Positions 1-12,872 are shown, counted from the stretch's first letter. The stretch is 64,000 nt of DNA from Chlorella sorokiniana (GCA_025917655.1 CP084616.1:1674001-1738000); one strand, 5' to 3'. Numbers and translations: made by a program. Notes: generated by a model from the sequence alone, not told the origin.

Positions 1-3000
1 TGCAGGCACCGTTGCGCCGGCGTGCCGTGCCAGGCGGACGGCGATCACAGGCAAAAGCAGTGCAGTCAGAAGGCAGTCACGCGGCCGCAACCCGCTGCTG
101 GTCCTGCGCCCGCGCGCATGAGGGTGGCAGGTCGGGCAGCGGCCCATCAGGGTCCATTCGTTCAAATGAAAAGGTGAATCGTTCCGGCTGGCCCCTGCAC
201 GACCGGAAGCAGCAAGGGGGCACGGGCCAGCAGCAGCACTGGGGTCAGCGGCAAGAGCAACAGGCTGCGGGGCATGCTGGTGGCAGCGCCAGAGGCTCGG
301 CAGCAGAAAACACACCAGCCGGCGTGCCCCCTGCATGCCCGCTTCATGCGGCAGCAGCTCCGGCAGGAGCGGAGGGGCAGGGCTGCGGGGCGCCTGCCTG
401 TGCGTCAGGTTTGCCACGGCAGGCTCGCTCCAGCGGAAGGGCGGCACGGACCAAGGCCAGGAGTCGGTGGTAGGGCCGTTGACGGCGTCCGCTTGCATCT
501 GCGCTTGCGGCGGAGAGGAGGGGCGGCGGCGGCGGCCACCTCGACAGCCTGGGCAAGCCCTCGCCCCCACCCCGCTGCTGCGAGCTGTGCCAGCGCTGTG
601 CTTCCTGGTCGCTCGACCGCTGTGCACCCAGCGTGATCCATCCCGCCCCTCCGTCCTCCCCCAGCCGCGCACCACAAAGCCCAGCACAGCGCACTGCAAT
701 GCATACAACCTCGAGCAGCCTCCAAACCCACCATTACCACTGCAGTCTCCTCCCGCATTCTCCTTTCCCCCACAGCACCCAACCCCCACCCCCACCCGCA
801 CCCCCACCCACACGCGCGCCCGCCCCCACCTGGAGCGCCAGCCAGTAGCTGGTGACTTTGGTGTCGAAGCAGCCGCGGGGCACTGGGTTGAAAGGGTCCA
901 GGTCGCCCGCCCGCACACCGCGCAGATGGGGTGGCCCTCTGAGAACTGCGGCGGGGCGGTGGGTGGGCGGGTGCGTTGGTGTGTGATGGGGGCGCGGCGG
1001 TGTGTCAGGGAACGTGGGCGGCTCAGCTGGGCAGGCTGCAGAGCTACGCAAAGAGCTGGCTCGGCAGGCAGCCCAGGGGTGACAGGCAGCGCGGCGGCGG
1101 CAGGCAGCCCAGCAGCGGCGGGCAGCCCGGCATGAGCATGTGCCCCTCCGGCAAGCAACCACAGGGCTGCCTGCACAACGACACTGCAAAGCGCGCTCAG
1201 CACCAGCAGCGGCGGGCGCTGCGGGCACGCCAAGCTGCGCGCAGGCGGCCCGCTGAGGCGCTGACGGGCCGACGCACCGGGTCGGTCTTCCAGCTGTTGC
1301 CGCGCATCACCGCCTTGATCCCCGCCAGGTCAGCAATGCCCGCCTGGTCCCGCCTGAAAATCTTGGCGCTGCAGCAAAGCGCGGGGAGCAGCGACATGAG
1401 GGGTGATGGGGGGAAGCAGTAGGCCAGAAGGGAGGAAAGCGAGGATGCTCAGCAAAGGGCCAGCCGCGGCCTGCGGGGTGGCCGCCGAGGGGCGGCTGCC
1501 GCAGGGAGCGTGCAGGCCGCCGGCAGGGCAGCAGCGCCGCAGGAGGTGCAACCGCGGGCGGCCGGTCGACCTCGAGCGCAGCTGTGACGGCCCGAGGGGG
1601 AGGGGGGCCACACGCACCCGCGCCAGCACACAATCGCACCCGCAGGCACGGCCCCCTCTCCCCCAAAAAACACGCGCGTGCAAGCGTGCCCTCAAGCACA
1701 CAAACACACCGCGGGGAGCTGTGGTAGGACAGCCAGTGGGTGGTGAGGCCAAAGTGCTGGCCAAAGCGCTCCACGCGGCTGATGAAGTCTGCGAGCAGGG
1801 AGGGCACGAGGGACGGGAGGGAGGCGGTTAGCGGGCCACGGGCAAAGGTCGGCTGGCAGGCAGGCAAACTTTGGGTGGGCTGGGCAGCCCAAGCACTGTG
1901 CTGCAAGCCAAACACACTGGCCAAAACCGGTTGATGCCCGCCGGCCAGCCCGCCAGCCAGCCCGGCGGCGGCTTGAGGGCCACACCTGGCAACAAGACTG
2001 CCCTCCCTCCCTGCCCAAGTCCTGCCAAAAGAGTGTGCCCCCCCCCCCCCCACCCCCCACACACACAGCGCACCCGGGTACCCGTCATTGTATATTTGGG
2101 GGAAAAAGGGGACGTTGAAGGAGGGCCAGAAGCCAAAGGCCAGGGTGGGCGTCATGTCGGCCGCCACCACCAGCCCCGGAATCTGCTCCGCAACCCACAG
2201 CAGGCCGTCCTGCAGCGCCTCGCCGGGCCTGCGCGGGGCGGTTGCGGGCCAATGTCACGCAAGGACGATGCTGGCGGTGTTAGGTTTGGGTGGGGAAGGG
2301 GAGCTCGAGGCGCCGTGGACGGGTAGCAGGCAAGGGCTGCCGCTGCTGAGCGGCTGCTCTTGCCTCCCGCCCCCAGCCTGCCCTACCTGCTCACACCAAG
2401 AGCAACAACTGTCTGCAATTTCTACCCGCCGTTGCTCCACACCCTCACCCTGCAGCATGCAAGCGCACGCTGCAGCACCCACCTGAAGCGCTTCAGGTCG
2501 ACCACCATGTACTGGTTGTTGTAGGTGCCGCTGTTGTGGGTGTCCAGCACGCGGGACCACTCCTGCGGCGTGGCGTGGGGGCGCACGCAGCGGGCGCAGC
2601 GCGCGGTGAGCGCGCCGCCCCGCACCCCCTCCCTCCCAGGGATGGCGGCATATCTCGCCCTGCTCCCTCGCCAGCGGCCGAACCCCCCACCGCACCTCGC
2701 CGCTGGCCGCCAGCCAGTTGGCGGCGCGCACGCGCTGCCAGCTCAGCACGCTGCGCGTGCTCAGCCGCTCAAACAGCTCGTCGTTGAAAATCTTGTTTGT
2801 CGTCTGCAGCGGCGGCGGCAGCGTGCCACGTCAGCGTCTGCACAGGCCAGGCCGGGCCCCCAGATCCCCAAGTCCCCAGGCCCCAGCGAGCCGGCGGCAC
2901 AGGCACGCACCGCACCAGGCTCTCCCGCTCGAAGGGGGGCCCAGCGCTGCCCCGAGCAGCCGCATCCCCATCTCACCCCCCGCCGAGCACACACGCACCC

Positions 3001-5552
3001 CCGCCCACGTCGGCCTACCCGCCCCCCGCCGCCGCACCTGCAGGATGACCAGGCCCGCCGAAGTGATAAAGAAATCGTCGTCGGAAAAGAGCTCGCCTGC
3101 AGGCGGGATGGAGGTGGATGGTGTCAGGGCCCTCCTTTGCATGAGCGCGCACGGCTGGCGCCGCGGCGATCGCGCGGAAGCAGCACAAGCGAGGCTGGCA
3201 CGGGCCTCGCGGCGCCGGTTGGGGATCATGCAGAGGGGCGGCAAGCGGCGGCAGCAGGGCCGCGCCTGGGTAGCTGGAGAAAGAGAGGCGGGCGGCGGCG
3301 GGGCTCAGCCCCGCAGGTCAAAGCTGTAGTGCTTGTAGATGCGGAGCATGGCTGGAGGGGTGGGGGTCGGAGGAGGGCGGGGGCAATCAGCATGAGGTTG
3401 ACGGAGACACGTCAAACGAAGCACCGCGACATGCAGCCCGCGCCTCCCCCGACCACCACCGCAGCCGCCAACCCCAACCCCCACCCACACATGCGCAGCA
3501 GTGCCAGCAAGCGTGCGTGTGTGTGTGTTTGTGAATGCGTGTGCGCAGGAACAGCCTGCGGCCACACGGCTGGCCCCACCCCCACCCGTGAAGGTGTCCC
3601 AGGTGGAGTGGCCCATGTAGATGTCGCTGAGGTCCGCCGCCACCTTGACCAGCGCAGAGCACTTGCCGCTGAGGGCCACCTGTGGGGGGGTGGGAGGAGC
3701 CGCATGGTTTGTGTATGTCCATGCACATATGGTCATGTAGGTATGTATGTACGTGTATAGCGGGACAAGCGGGTGTGGGGGCCAGCGGTTGTAGGGGCCT
3801 GAGGGTGCGAGGCACCCTGGCCGGGCGCCGGCGCTGCCAGCGGGCCGCCTGGCAGGCACGCAGAGCGGCGGGCGAGGCAGGCAGCGCCCGAAACGTGGAC
3901 CAGGAAGGTGCGGCGGTGGGCGACAGCGGCGGACCTTGGAGAAGAGCTTGGCCGCGGCGGCCGCCGGGTTGGCCTTGGCTGCCGCCTCCAGCGCCGCCCA
4001 GTGCCGCCCCCGTGCGGCGGTGCACCGTGGGAATGTGCGGCCTGCGGCAGGGTGGGCGCAGCGGCCAAAGCATGCAGAACGGTGGATGATCGAGGGTGTG
4101 CAAGGAGGGCAGAGCGCTTCCGGGCGGCATCAACCGACACCCGCCCCCGCCCACCGCCCGCGGCGGCGGCGGCAGGCGGCTCACTCTGCGCCCTGCACCC
4201 AGCTGGGGCGCTGGTCGGGCTGCTGCCAGTCGATGACGTCATACAGGTCGCCGTTGGACTCCAGGAACAGGAAGTCCCAGTCACTCATGCGGCCCGCCGC
4301 GCTGTCGCCGCCGCCGGCTGCACCCAGCGCCGCCCGCCGCGCGCGGTAGCCCGCCTTCAGGCCGTCAAACTGGCGCAGCACCAGGCAGACTGCCGCCCAG
4401 AAGCGGGCGTCGGGCTGCTTGGCGGCCGCGCCATCGTTGTCGCCGGAGCGCGAGGCGCCACACTGCCCGCGCACCCAGCGGTCTTGCTCCTGGATCCTGC
4501 AAGCACCCGACAGCCTCACGGCTTCCAATCGACTCAGGACAGAACCGCGCCAGTCCATAGTCCAGCAGCATGCAGGGAAGAATCGGTGCCAGGCATTCAC
4601 CGCTGCCAGCTGCCACGCTGCGGCGGGCAAGGAAAGCCGAGCTCGGCAGCAGGCCTTCGCGCGGGCTCGCCGCAGCCCCCGGCAGCCCTCTCGGCACCGC
4701 CGCCCAGCAGCGCCGCTCACCACTCCATGGGCTCCTCGAGTTCAGCCCCCATGCCGCTCGTGAAGTAGTCCCGCATGTTCACGAAGCTGTCCCAGATCTG
4801 CAAGTGTGGGGAGGGCCGGGGCAGGGCGGCGAAGGAGAGGGGCGGGGTGGGCAACTCGCAGCTACGTCAGCGACCGGCGCAGGGGACACCCGCCCGGCGC
4901 AAACGCGCGTAAGCAACCGCGGAAGGACCTGCCAGCTTTGGTGGGCACGACCGCATGCAAAGGGGGTGAAAGGAAGGGGGGGCGCGCCTATGGGGCTCCC
5001 ACTGCCGCACCGCGCGCCGCCCAGCCCCTGCCCACCCGCTCCGCCGTTAGGTAGCCTTCCAAGAAGCCGGCGGCAAAGAGCTGGTCCTCATCCGAGTAGT
5101 TGCCGCTGGTGCTGACCCGCAGCTGGCCAAAGTTTGACCGCGCGTGAAGGGAGTCCAGGTAAGAGCCCCAGGCCACGCCACCTGCGGTGGTCAACAGCCG
5201 GTCAACGGCGGCGGGCGGCGCGCGGCGGCGACCGGCGCAGCCAAGCGACGGCGGCCGCAGCAGTGCGGCACGGCCCGCTAGGAATCATTTGAGGCAAGGC
5301 GGCGGTGGCTGGCTGCCACGGAGCAGCTGCTGCGCAGCCGGGCGACAAACTGGCAGACTGGGCGGCGCCAGCTGCGGGCGGCGGCTCACCTTGGGCGGCC
5401 TGGCTGAAGGCGAATCGCCCGTCATCTGTCAAGGTCACACTGCCGATACGGATGTCGGGGCACTCGTTTGAGCCCCAGCCGGGCAACCTAATCGCGTGAG
5501 CCGTGGCGGCGCAGGCTAGCCAAGCCAGCGCCAAGACTGCTTGCCGTGGCAT
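1..5552 (-). CDS. Phospholipase B-like protein (LAMA/PLBD family), 3' end off window
   Basis: Lysosomal/secretory Ntn-hydrolase-fold amidase or phospholipase. About 14 exons read on the minus strand. Exon 1 (5552-5390) encodes a hydrophobic signal peptide ([20 protein letters not shown]) and ends at a clean GT donor. Later exons carry family blocks in order: [17 protein letters not shown] and [10 protein letters not shown] (about 5186-5040), [20 protein letters not shown] (near 4250), GKCSALVKV with STWDTFT (3682-3586), [12 protein letters not shown] (3351-3306), [15 protein letters not shown] (3103-3038), [13 protein letters not shown] (about 2540), [14 protein letters not shown] (about 2180), [10 protein letters not shown] (about 1370), [12 protein letters not shown] (about 850) and a last block ending PPFRWSEP (near 430). 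The Cys of GKCSAL fits the autocatalytic nucleophile known for the family. After PPFRWSEP the frame stays open to base 1, so the 3' end is outside the window or another intron is present. Confidence 0.92.
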
Positions 5553-6468
5553 CGTTGCGACACAGAAGTTGGACTGAGAACGAACGAGAGAATAGGTCCA
5601 TCCGAGCTTTGCCGGGAAGAAACTCCGGCATCCTGCGGCAGGACGATTTTGCTCTCAAGGGACCCCCTTTGACAAAGCTCCGTTGCAAAATGCCATGCTG
5701 AAATATTCGGTTGTTTTGGTGCAAATGGTCGTCTCCCCGCGGTTGCAACTTCGGCGGGTGCTTAGGGGGCTTCAGGTTCAAAGGTTCTACAGCTGAATCC
5801 ACAAAGTGCATGGATCTGTACCAATGCTGAACGTCGTGCCAATCCTACCTGCAAGCCTAGAAGGCAGTGCGCCTTGGTCCACGCTCAACTGCCATCAGTG
5901 TGTGCGCAGGCATGCATCCAGGGTCCCAGGGTCACGCATCAGCACACAGGCAAGCTGGCACTGCTGACAATTTTTACGACAGAATGAGCGAGCAAGCAAG
6001 TGCGCGCCTGTTGCGTGGGCCCCCAGCTCAGATGCCTCCAGGGTGCTGGCGCCCCCTGCCTCCTCCGCTGCCACAGCGGAACAAGAGCGGCTTCACAGCG
6101 CGGAAAATCGTCAAATCAACTCAGCCACGCGCGGGCAGCAAGGCGCGCGTCGCATGGGGCAGTGTGCAAGGACAATCAAGCGTGGCCCGGGAGGGGCGGG
6201 GGTGCGGGAGGCAGCCAGAGGCCAGGCGCCCTCAGCCGCCAGCCGGCCCGCCCCAGGGCTAAGAATCGAGCAATCGGTGGGAGTGGTGCGCAGTGCAAGC
6301 AGGGAGCAACGCGGATGCGGAATGTACATGGTTGGGTGCATGGAGGGGCGCAGGATGTGGTGAGGAGCAGAGAGCAGCCTGGCAGCGTGCGGCTGCTGGA
6401 GCAGTGCCGGCGGCGTGGTTGGAGCAGCAGCGCTGTGCCGTGAGCAAGGGCAGGCCCCGCAGCGGTGC
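5553..6468. other. Intergenic, 5' of PLB-like gene and 3' of p25-alpha gene
   Basis: Both neighbours are on the minus strand, so this stretch should contain the PLB-like promoter and the 3' UTR of the p25-alpha gene. It is less GC-rich than the exons. I see no conserved protein segment, repeat or RNA gene in it, and no TGTAA-type poly(A) signal on the minus strand. Confidence 0.5.
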
Positions 6469-9400
6469 CTACTTGCCGCCCCGCGCGCTGCCTGCCGGGC
6501 TGGCCCCCGCGCTGCCGCCCTGGCTGGGCGCCGCAGCGGCGTGAACCCGCCGACGGTGGAGCCCGGGCGGGAGCCGCCGGCCGAGCCTCGCTCGTCGTCG
6601 GACGCCCGCCGCCGTCCTCGCTGGCGGCGGCCACGCTGGGCGGGCGGCTGCCGCTGCCGACGCTCACGGCATAGCTGCCGGGCAGGCTGCCGCTGCGCCC
6701 GGTGAAGCTGCCCTGCCGCCCGCTCCCCCGCCTCGGAGTTGAGCTGCGGGCCGGGGCAGGCGGCGATGCGCGCGACGACGTCGGCGGGGGCCAACCCCGC
6801 TTGCGCGCCAGCAGCGGCACCGCCGACGCAAACTGGCGCCAGCTCATGCGAGAGCCGCCCTGCAGGTGGAGAAAAGGTGAGGGAGGTTGAGGGGGTTTGA
6901 GGGTTGGGGCACAGCGCTGGCAGCGGGGGGGCAGGGCAGCGAGCGGCCAACTGAGACTGGCCAACCAGAAGCAAGCATGCCGGCGGATGGAGGGGAAGTT
7001 AAGTGAAACAGGCGGACCAAGCCCAGGGGTGGCGGTCAGCCGGCTTGGCCGAGGTTGGGAGGCGGTGGGCGGGCGACAGGAGCAGCCAGCAGGCAGCAGG
7101 GGCCAATAGCCATGCCAGGGGGCGCTGCGAGGGGCGCACCTTGCCGGCGACGCGGGCAAAGACGACGTCGGCGGCGGCCAGGGTGAGTCCGCCGCCCAGC
7201 AGGCGCGCGTCGCGGCACAGCTTGGACCACTGCTGGTTGTCCAGGTTGGGAGGGGCCGCAGCGGTGCCCTGCAGCGCCGAGTTCTTGCCAAAGGCGGCAA
7301 AGGCCGCATACACGCGCTGCAGGTCGGGGTCGGCGGCGGCGGCCGAGGCGGCGGCGGCGTCCGCCGCAGCCGCAGCCTCCTCCGCCTCCGCGGCGGCGGC
7401 AGCCGCCTCGGCAGCGGCCGCTGCCGCGGCTGCGGTGTCGGCAGCGGCGGCGGCGGCCGCGGCCTCCAGCACCAACGCCTGCCGCTGCAGCTGGCGGTGC
7501 AGCCTGCCGCTGTCGGGGGTCGGCGCAGCGTCGGGCTCTGCGGCCGAGGGCGACGGCGGGTCGGCGCCGCCGTCGGCGGCGGCGCCGCCGCCACGGCCGG
7601 CCAGGCGCGCGCGCGCCTCTGCCAGCTGCTGCTGCGCCGCTGCCGCCGCCAGCTCCAGCCGCCGCAGCTCCGCCGCCAGCTGCTCGTCATCAAGACCCTC
7701 CAGGTTCAGCGGCGCAGCAGCAGCAGCGGCAGCAGCAGCTGGCGTCAGCTGGGACGCTGCCGCAGGCTGCGCCTCCGGCTGCGCCGCCACCTCAGCTGCT
7801 GGCTCCCTCGCCGCGTCGCCCGCTCCGCTGGCGCCGCTGCGCGCGGCGTGTCGGGCGGCCCCGCCGCCGCCACCGCCGCATCCGCCGCTGCCCTGAGCGC
7901 CGCCGCCGCCTGCGCGTCCTCCCACGCCTTGCGCGCGCCGCCGCGCGGCGGCGGCGGCGCTGCCGCCGCGCCGCGGCCTCGGCCGCCGCCGCCTCCTCGG
8001 CGGCCTTGCGCGCGGCGGCCTCTGCGACCGCGGCGGCCGCCGCCGCCTCCTCCGCCTCCTTCCCCTTCTCCTCGTAAAACTGGTTGCGCTGCTGCGTGTA
8101 GTGCTGCTGCTGGAAGCTCCTGCGGGGGAGGAGGGGAGCGAGGGCCCGCAGAGTCGGCGCCTGTCGGCCGGCGAGGCAAGCAGCAGCGGGCAAAGGGGGC
8201 GCCGGAAGCACACTCCGCCTGCCCTGTGCAACCAGCTGTTGCCGAGCGCCAGCCAGATGTTGTGCAGGGCAGCCACAAGGAAGCACACAAGGGGCACAGA
8301 GGAAGCATGGAAGGATTGACGGAGGGACACACACGGAGCAGAGAGGGAGCCGCGCCAGCACCCCTCCACCCCTCGGCAACGCATGCAGCCAGGCAAGGGG
8401 CGGCGGCGCTGCGGCGTGGGCGCTCACGGGAACCAGGCAGAGAACTCGGCCCAGTCGACCCAGCCGTCGCCGTTCACGTCGGCCGTGGTCATCTCGCGCT
8501 TCACGCCCGCCGCCCGCGCGATCGGCGAGCGCAGGCTGTCCTGCAAGGTCGACGGCGGCCGAGCAGGGGGCGGATGCATTGTCAGCACACAGCGCCAGCC
8601 GGCAGCGTTCGCAAACAGGTTGGGGCCGCCATTGAGGCAGGGGGCCGCGCTCAACAGGCAGCAGGAGTGGCGGCGGCGGCGGCGGCGCACCAGGCGGCCC
8701 GCGTCTCCCAGCAGGCGCCCAAATCCGTCGACGCCGATGGCGCCCTTGCGGGGTCCTTGTACTGCAGCGGTACAGAAGCAGGGGAGGCAGTACGTGTGTG
8801 TGTGTGCAGGTGCTGCAGCAAGGCGGCGGCGGCCTGGACGGTCGAGAGGACCCGGGGGAGGGGGCGCAGCCAGCGCGCTGCATTCGAGTCCTTGTTGTTC
8901 GGACAGGCTCACAGCATGCTGGGCATGCTCAACTTTGGCCAGCTGCCTCAGCAAGTCAGCGGCACCTCCCACACAGCACAGCACAGCACAGCACAGCACA
9001 GCGCAGCACACCCCTCGTGACACAGAAACAGGTGGCGGGCTCACCTTGTGGAACAGCTGGGCGCATTCTGCCAGCGAGCCAGGCTGCACGTCGCCCTCGC
9101 CCCCGCCGCCGCCGCCACCTCCTCGGGCGGCGGCAGCGGCGGCGCGCCGCGCTGCCGCTGCGGCGGCGCCCCGCCCTCGCCAGGCTCCGCGGCGGCGCGG
9201 GTGCTGCGTCGCTGGTGGCCCTCGGAGCGGCCGCGGTGCTCCCGCGGCGGCCGCCCGCTCTGCACGCTGGGGCTTTCCTCCATGTCTGCCACGCCGGGTG
9301 CTTTGGGCGCGGTCGGCGGCGAGCGGGGGCGGCCGGCGGGGGCCGCTGCTGCCGCCGGGGTCACCGCCGCTGTCCAGCTGGCGCGGGGGCGACTGCAGCG

Positions 9401-9964
9401 CGGCGACGCGCTCCGCAGCCTCTTCCAGCACCTCTGGGTCGCTGAAACGGACCTGCGGGCCGGTGGAGCACGTAGCAGAGGAAAGTTTGAAGGCAACACG
9501 TCAATAGCCAGGCCGAGACAGTCGTTCTTGTTGTGTTAAACGAGAAGGGTGGGTGCACGCACGCTACAGCGGTGACCCAGGCGGGGATCAGTTGGCGGCG
9601 TCTTGCCAAACCGCCCCTCTCCTGGTGGTAAACACACGGGCCGGCAGCGTATGCTGTGTGCGTAGGAGCGGTGCAGCGCGAAAACAGAAGCAGCCGCGCC
9701 GCAGTGCACAGCACCCGGCGGGGGCATCTGGCGGTGGCGGCAGATGCGTGCAGCCCCCAGATGCTGGCCCCCGGGGCTCAGCCCCCACCTCCCCCAACCC
9801 ACCCTGCGTTCCGTGCTTCCACTGCTGCCGCTGCTAACGCTCGGGCTGCTAGCGGAGCCGGTCCTCAGCACCCCCACCAGAGGTCGCTGCTGCTTGCTCG
9901 GCGACTTGGTTGGGGTCGCTTGCGCTGCTTCAGTGGCACTAGTGCGCTTGCCGAACCTGAACAT
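6469..9964 (-). CDS. EF-hand / coiled-coil / p25-alpha (TPPP-like) protein
   Basis: Exon 1 (9964-9803) starts MFRFGKRTSATEAAQATPTK and is Ser-rich. Exon 2 (about 9455-9044) ends DVQPGSLAECAQLFHK. Exons 3 and 4 give RQLAKVEHAQHAVSLSEQQG and GPRKGAIGVDGFGRLLGDAG. Exon 5 (near 8540-8430) ends in an EF-hand loop, DVNGDGWVDWAEFSAWF. A long exon (about 8120-7140) encodes an Ala/Glu/Arg coiled coil and then a p25-alpha domain start (LDNQQWSKLCRDARLLGGG, LTLAAADVVFARVAGKV). The next exon (6860 down) has MSWRQFASAVPLLARKRG followed by LAPADVVARIAACPGP, the second half of the p25-alpha domain, but in a different frame. The p25-alpha family binds tubulin and stabilises microtubules. The Gly/Ser tail and stop near 6469 are my best guess. 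The reading frame changes at least once and probably three or four times without an intron, so no uninterrupted CDS exists in this sequence. Confidence 0.75.
8971..9011. repeat. AGCAC pentamer repeat in a p25-alpha gene intron
   Basis: About seven near-perfect copies of the pentamer AGCAC/CACAG lie between the exon ending LAECAQLFHK and the next exon. It is a simple repeat without other signal. Confidence 0.85.
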
Positions 9965-10796
9965 TGCCCTCCAGGGCGCCCCAGGGCGACGCCCAGCCCA
10001 GGGCGGGTGGCAGGGAGTTGAAGGAGGCTAGCAGGGCTGCCAGAGGAGATCCTGAATAGGGAGCAGGCGGTGGGGGTAAAGCAGAAGCGGGGATGCGGCA
10101 ACTTAGATCCCTCCGCGTTTCAGGCCACCGTGGCCGGCCCTTAGATGCCTGCCCACGCGCTTGCAGTGCCTTACGCGTAGTGGGTGTTGCCTGAACCAGG
10201 CAGGGAAATGCACATGCGCTTTCTGGCGATTGGGCACTGCCGCCGGACTGCTGGCACCAGCAGACTTGACCCCCTGCGGCGAACCGGGCTAGTGCACCCT
10301 TGCCAACACAATTCCGGAGCCAGCTAGCCAGCCAATGCCCTAAACTTTGTCCAGTGATGCATTGATGAGCTTCACAGCTTGTCCCATGCTGGCAATGCAC
10401 GTTTTGAATTTGATGCTGGCTTCTCCGCGCGCTCGGAGGCGTCACAGGCGCAACCCCGCGTCTGACAGGCTCCGCTGCCGTCAATGCTGCGCTTTAATGC
10501 ACGTTCGACGCGGCGCAGCTCAGTTCGCGGCAGATGTCTGTACGAATCCGTGAACCGACCAGCTGCTGGTGCATCAGGAGTTTTGACAGCCGCCGCAATG
10601 TGCCGCCGACCTGGCGCTGGCTGCAAGTTTGGGCTGACTGCACATGCTGAACTGTGCTGCAATTGAGCGTGGCCGGATGCACAGGCGTGGAATTGCACGG
10701 AGCTGGGCACTGTAGATCGAAACCCTGGCCGTGGACCCTTCAAACCAAGTGGAGGCCTTGCAGCCGCTGTGGCCCAATTGCTTGTTGCATCTACCA
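9965..10796. promoter_or_regulatory. Divergent intergenic region between p25-alpha gene and T2 RNase
   Basis: The two flanking genes point away from each other, so both promoters should lie in these 832 bp. I see no TATA box, long repeat or conserved coding segment. The open frames in this stretch have no recognisable protein content. Confidence 0.4.
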
Positions 10797-12872
10797 TGCG
10801 CCCCTCCGATATGACGGGCGCGGTGCGCGTCTTCGCTACGCTCCTCGTTCTGCTGCTGAAGGGTGGCAGAGCCCAAACCGACTTGGGGTTCGACTACCTG
10901 ATGCTCACTCGGTGAGCCCGACACCGTGTCGGTGCCACGCGCAGCACTGCAAGCTGCCCCGTGCACACCTTGGAGTTCCAGCCCCGCCGCCGCCGCCGCC
11001 GCCGTCGCCAGCAGCACCGCCCACCCTCCCCGTCGCTCTTGCCCGCTTCCAGGCAGTGGGGCCCCACCTTCTGCGAGAACAACAACTGCGACAAGCCCAC
11101 CTAGTGCGCGCGCTGAGCTGCCCACTGGTGCTGCGCCGCGTTGCCACGCTCTCCTGGCACGCCGCTGCTGCTGTGCCTGCCGGGAGCGGTGCGTTCCCGC
11201 TGCTCCACGCAGCTGCCCACTGGGTGCACCCCCTCCTGCAGCAACCTGTTCACCATCCACGGCCTGTGGCCCAACAGCAACGATGGCAACCACCCCGCCT
11301 TCTGCGACAGGAGCGACCGCTTTGATCGCAGCGTGAGGGCGCCGCCCGCCGCTCGTTGAGCTCGCCGCCGCCGCCCGGTGCCCCGCGCGCTGCCGCCCGC
11401 ATCGCTGCCTGTTGCGAGGTGGCCCAGAGCGTGCTCACGCGTGTTGGCCGCCCGCCCCTGCCCGCCGGCGCCGTACAGAAGCTGACGCAGCGCCAGCTCA
11501 GCAGCATGGCCTGCGAGTGGAAGAGCTTCAAGGGTGAGCCGCCGCTCTGCCCGCCCCTCCTCCTCTGGGCTGGGTTCTTTGTGAGAAGAGGCTGGTGGGG
11601 CATGTTTCGCATGCCCCCTCTACTTGCGCTGCCCGCGGCTGCGTGCCTGGCCGCCATTGCCGCCGCGGCCGGCGCCGCCCGCCGCTTCACCTCCCACGTT
11701 GTGGCTGTCCCCGCCGCAGGCTCCGACAACGAGTTCTGGTCTTACGAGTGGAGCAAGCACGGAACGTGCGCGCTGTCGCTGTTCCCTGATGAGTCGGCCT
11801 ACTTTGGCGCGGCGCTGGCGCTGAACGGGCAGTACGACATCAACGTGAGGCGGTACCACAGGGGGACGCGGGATGGGGAATGGGGGTTGCAGGAGGGATG
11901 CCGCCGCTCTGGCAGCACGCCGCCTTCCCACGCTCCCCACCCACCCCGCCCACTCCCACCGCCCGGCGCTGCAGGCGGCGCTTGCGGGCGGCGGCATCGA
12001 CCCGCTCACCGCTACAGGCATCCAGCTGCAGAGCCAGCTGCTGCCGATACTGCAGGATGCCTGGGGGTGGCCCCCAGGTCATTTGCCTCCGGGTGCGGCG
12101 GCTGGCGGGGGGGGGGGGGGGCCGCGCCGGCCGGCCTACCCGACACGCCGCCTTGCCGAGCACCATGTCGCACCGCGCTGCACGCTGCCCCTGCTGGGTT
12201 GGCACCCCCTGCTTAGCTCCTGTTCCTTGTGTCCGCGGCCGCGCTGCCTGCTCTTGACGTCCTCACCCCCACGCGCCCCACAAACACGCCAACTCACACA
12301 CACATCGCTCTGCCCTGGCGAACTGCACCACCACCAGCCAACCGCTGCCAGTCCCCCGCGCACCCCCCCGCCCCCCGTGCAGCGACGTGTTTGAGGTGCG
12401 GCTGTGCATCTCCCCCGAAGACCTCACAGCCATCGACTGCCCCCGCCCGGCGGCTCCTGCTCCTCGCGCAACCGCCTGGGCCTGCCGTACGGCGGACCGG
12501 TGAGCGCCGCCGCGGGCTGCCGCCGCCCTGCCTTGCAGAGGGCAACCCGCGTCGTTGCGGTGTCTGCGTGTGTGGTGTGTGTACGCGGGGAAGGGCTCTT
12601 CCAAGCATGGTCTTCCGCACAAGCAAGCCAGGCGGGGGCTCCCGCTGCGGTGCCGATTGCCATCCAGCCCAGCCGGCCCTCTCGCCAACCCACAGGCGCC
12701 AGAGGCGTGCGCGGCATACTACGACGGCCTCAACTCTGACAGCTCGGGAACAACCGACGCAACCTCCACGCCGAGGCCCCCCCCGCCGCCGCCATCCGCC
12801 GCGCGTGCCGTCGGAGCTGCCGCGGCCGCGGCGGCCGCTGCCCTGGCTGGCCTGGCAGCTGTGCTGCTGTGA
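10797..12872 (+). CDS. Secreted T2-family ribonuclease with hydrophobic C-terminal tail
   Basis: Endoribonuclease of the RNase T2 family, acting in the secretory or vacuolar system. Eight exons fit with phase: 10797-10911 (signal peptide; an in-frame ATG at 10812 is an alternative start), 11053-11108 (QWGPTFCENNNCDKPT), 11242-11332 (active-site block I, FTIHGLWPNSNDG), 11479-11533, 11720-11844 (active-site block II, EWSKHGTC), 11975-12066, 12383-12499 (VRLCISPEDLTAIDCP, then GGSCSSRNRLGLPYGGP) and a last exon from about 12697. Both catalytic His blocks are intact. The last exon adds a Ser/Thr/Pro-rich linker and an Ala/Leu-rich hydrophobic end at the stop, like a GPI-anchor signal or membrane tail. 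Within exon 7 the two family segments are in different frames (slip near 12441-12450). A TGTAA poly(A)-type signal lies at 13095-13099. Confidence 0.94.

Noticed and set aside
7003-7896. Long plus-strand open frame of Ala/Ser repeats opposite the p25-alpha gene
   Set aside because: It is the antisense of the coiled coil and p25-alpha exons; GC-rich code keeps several frames open. Only the minus strand shows family motifs.
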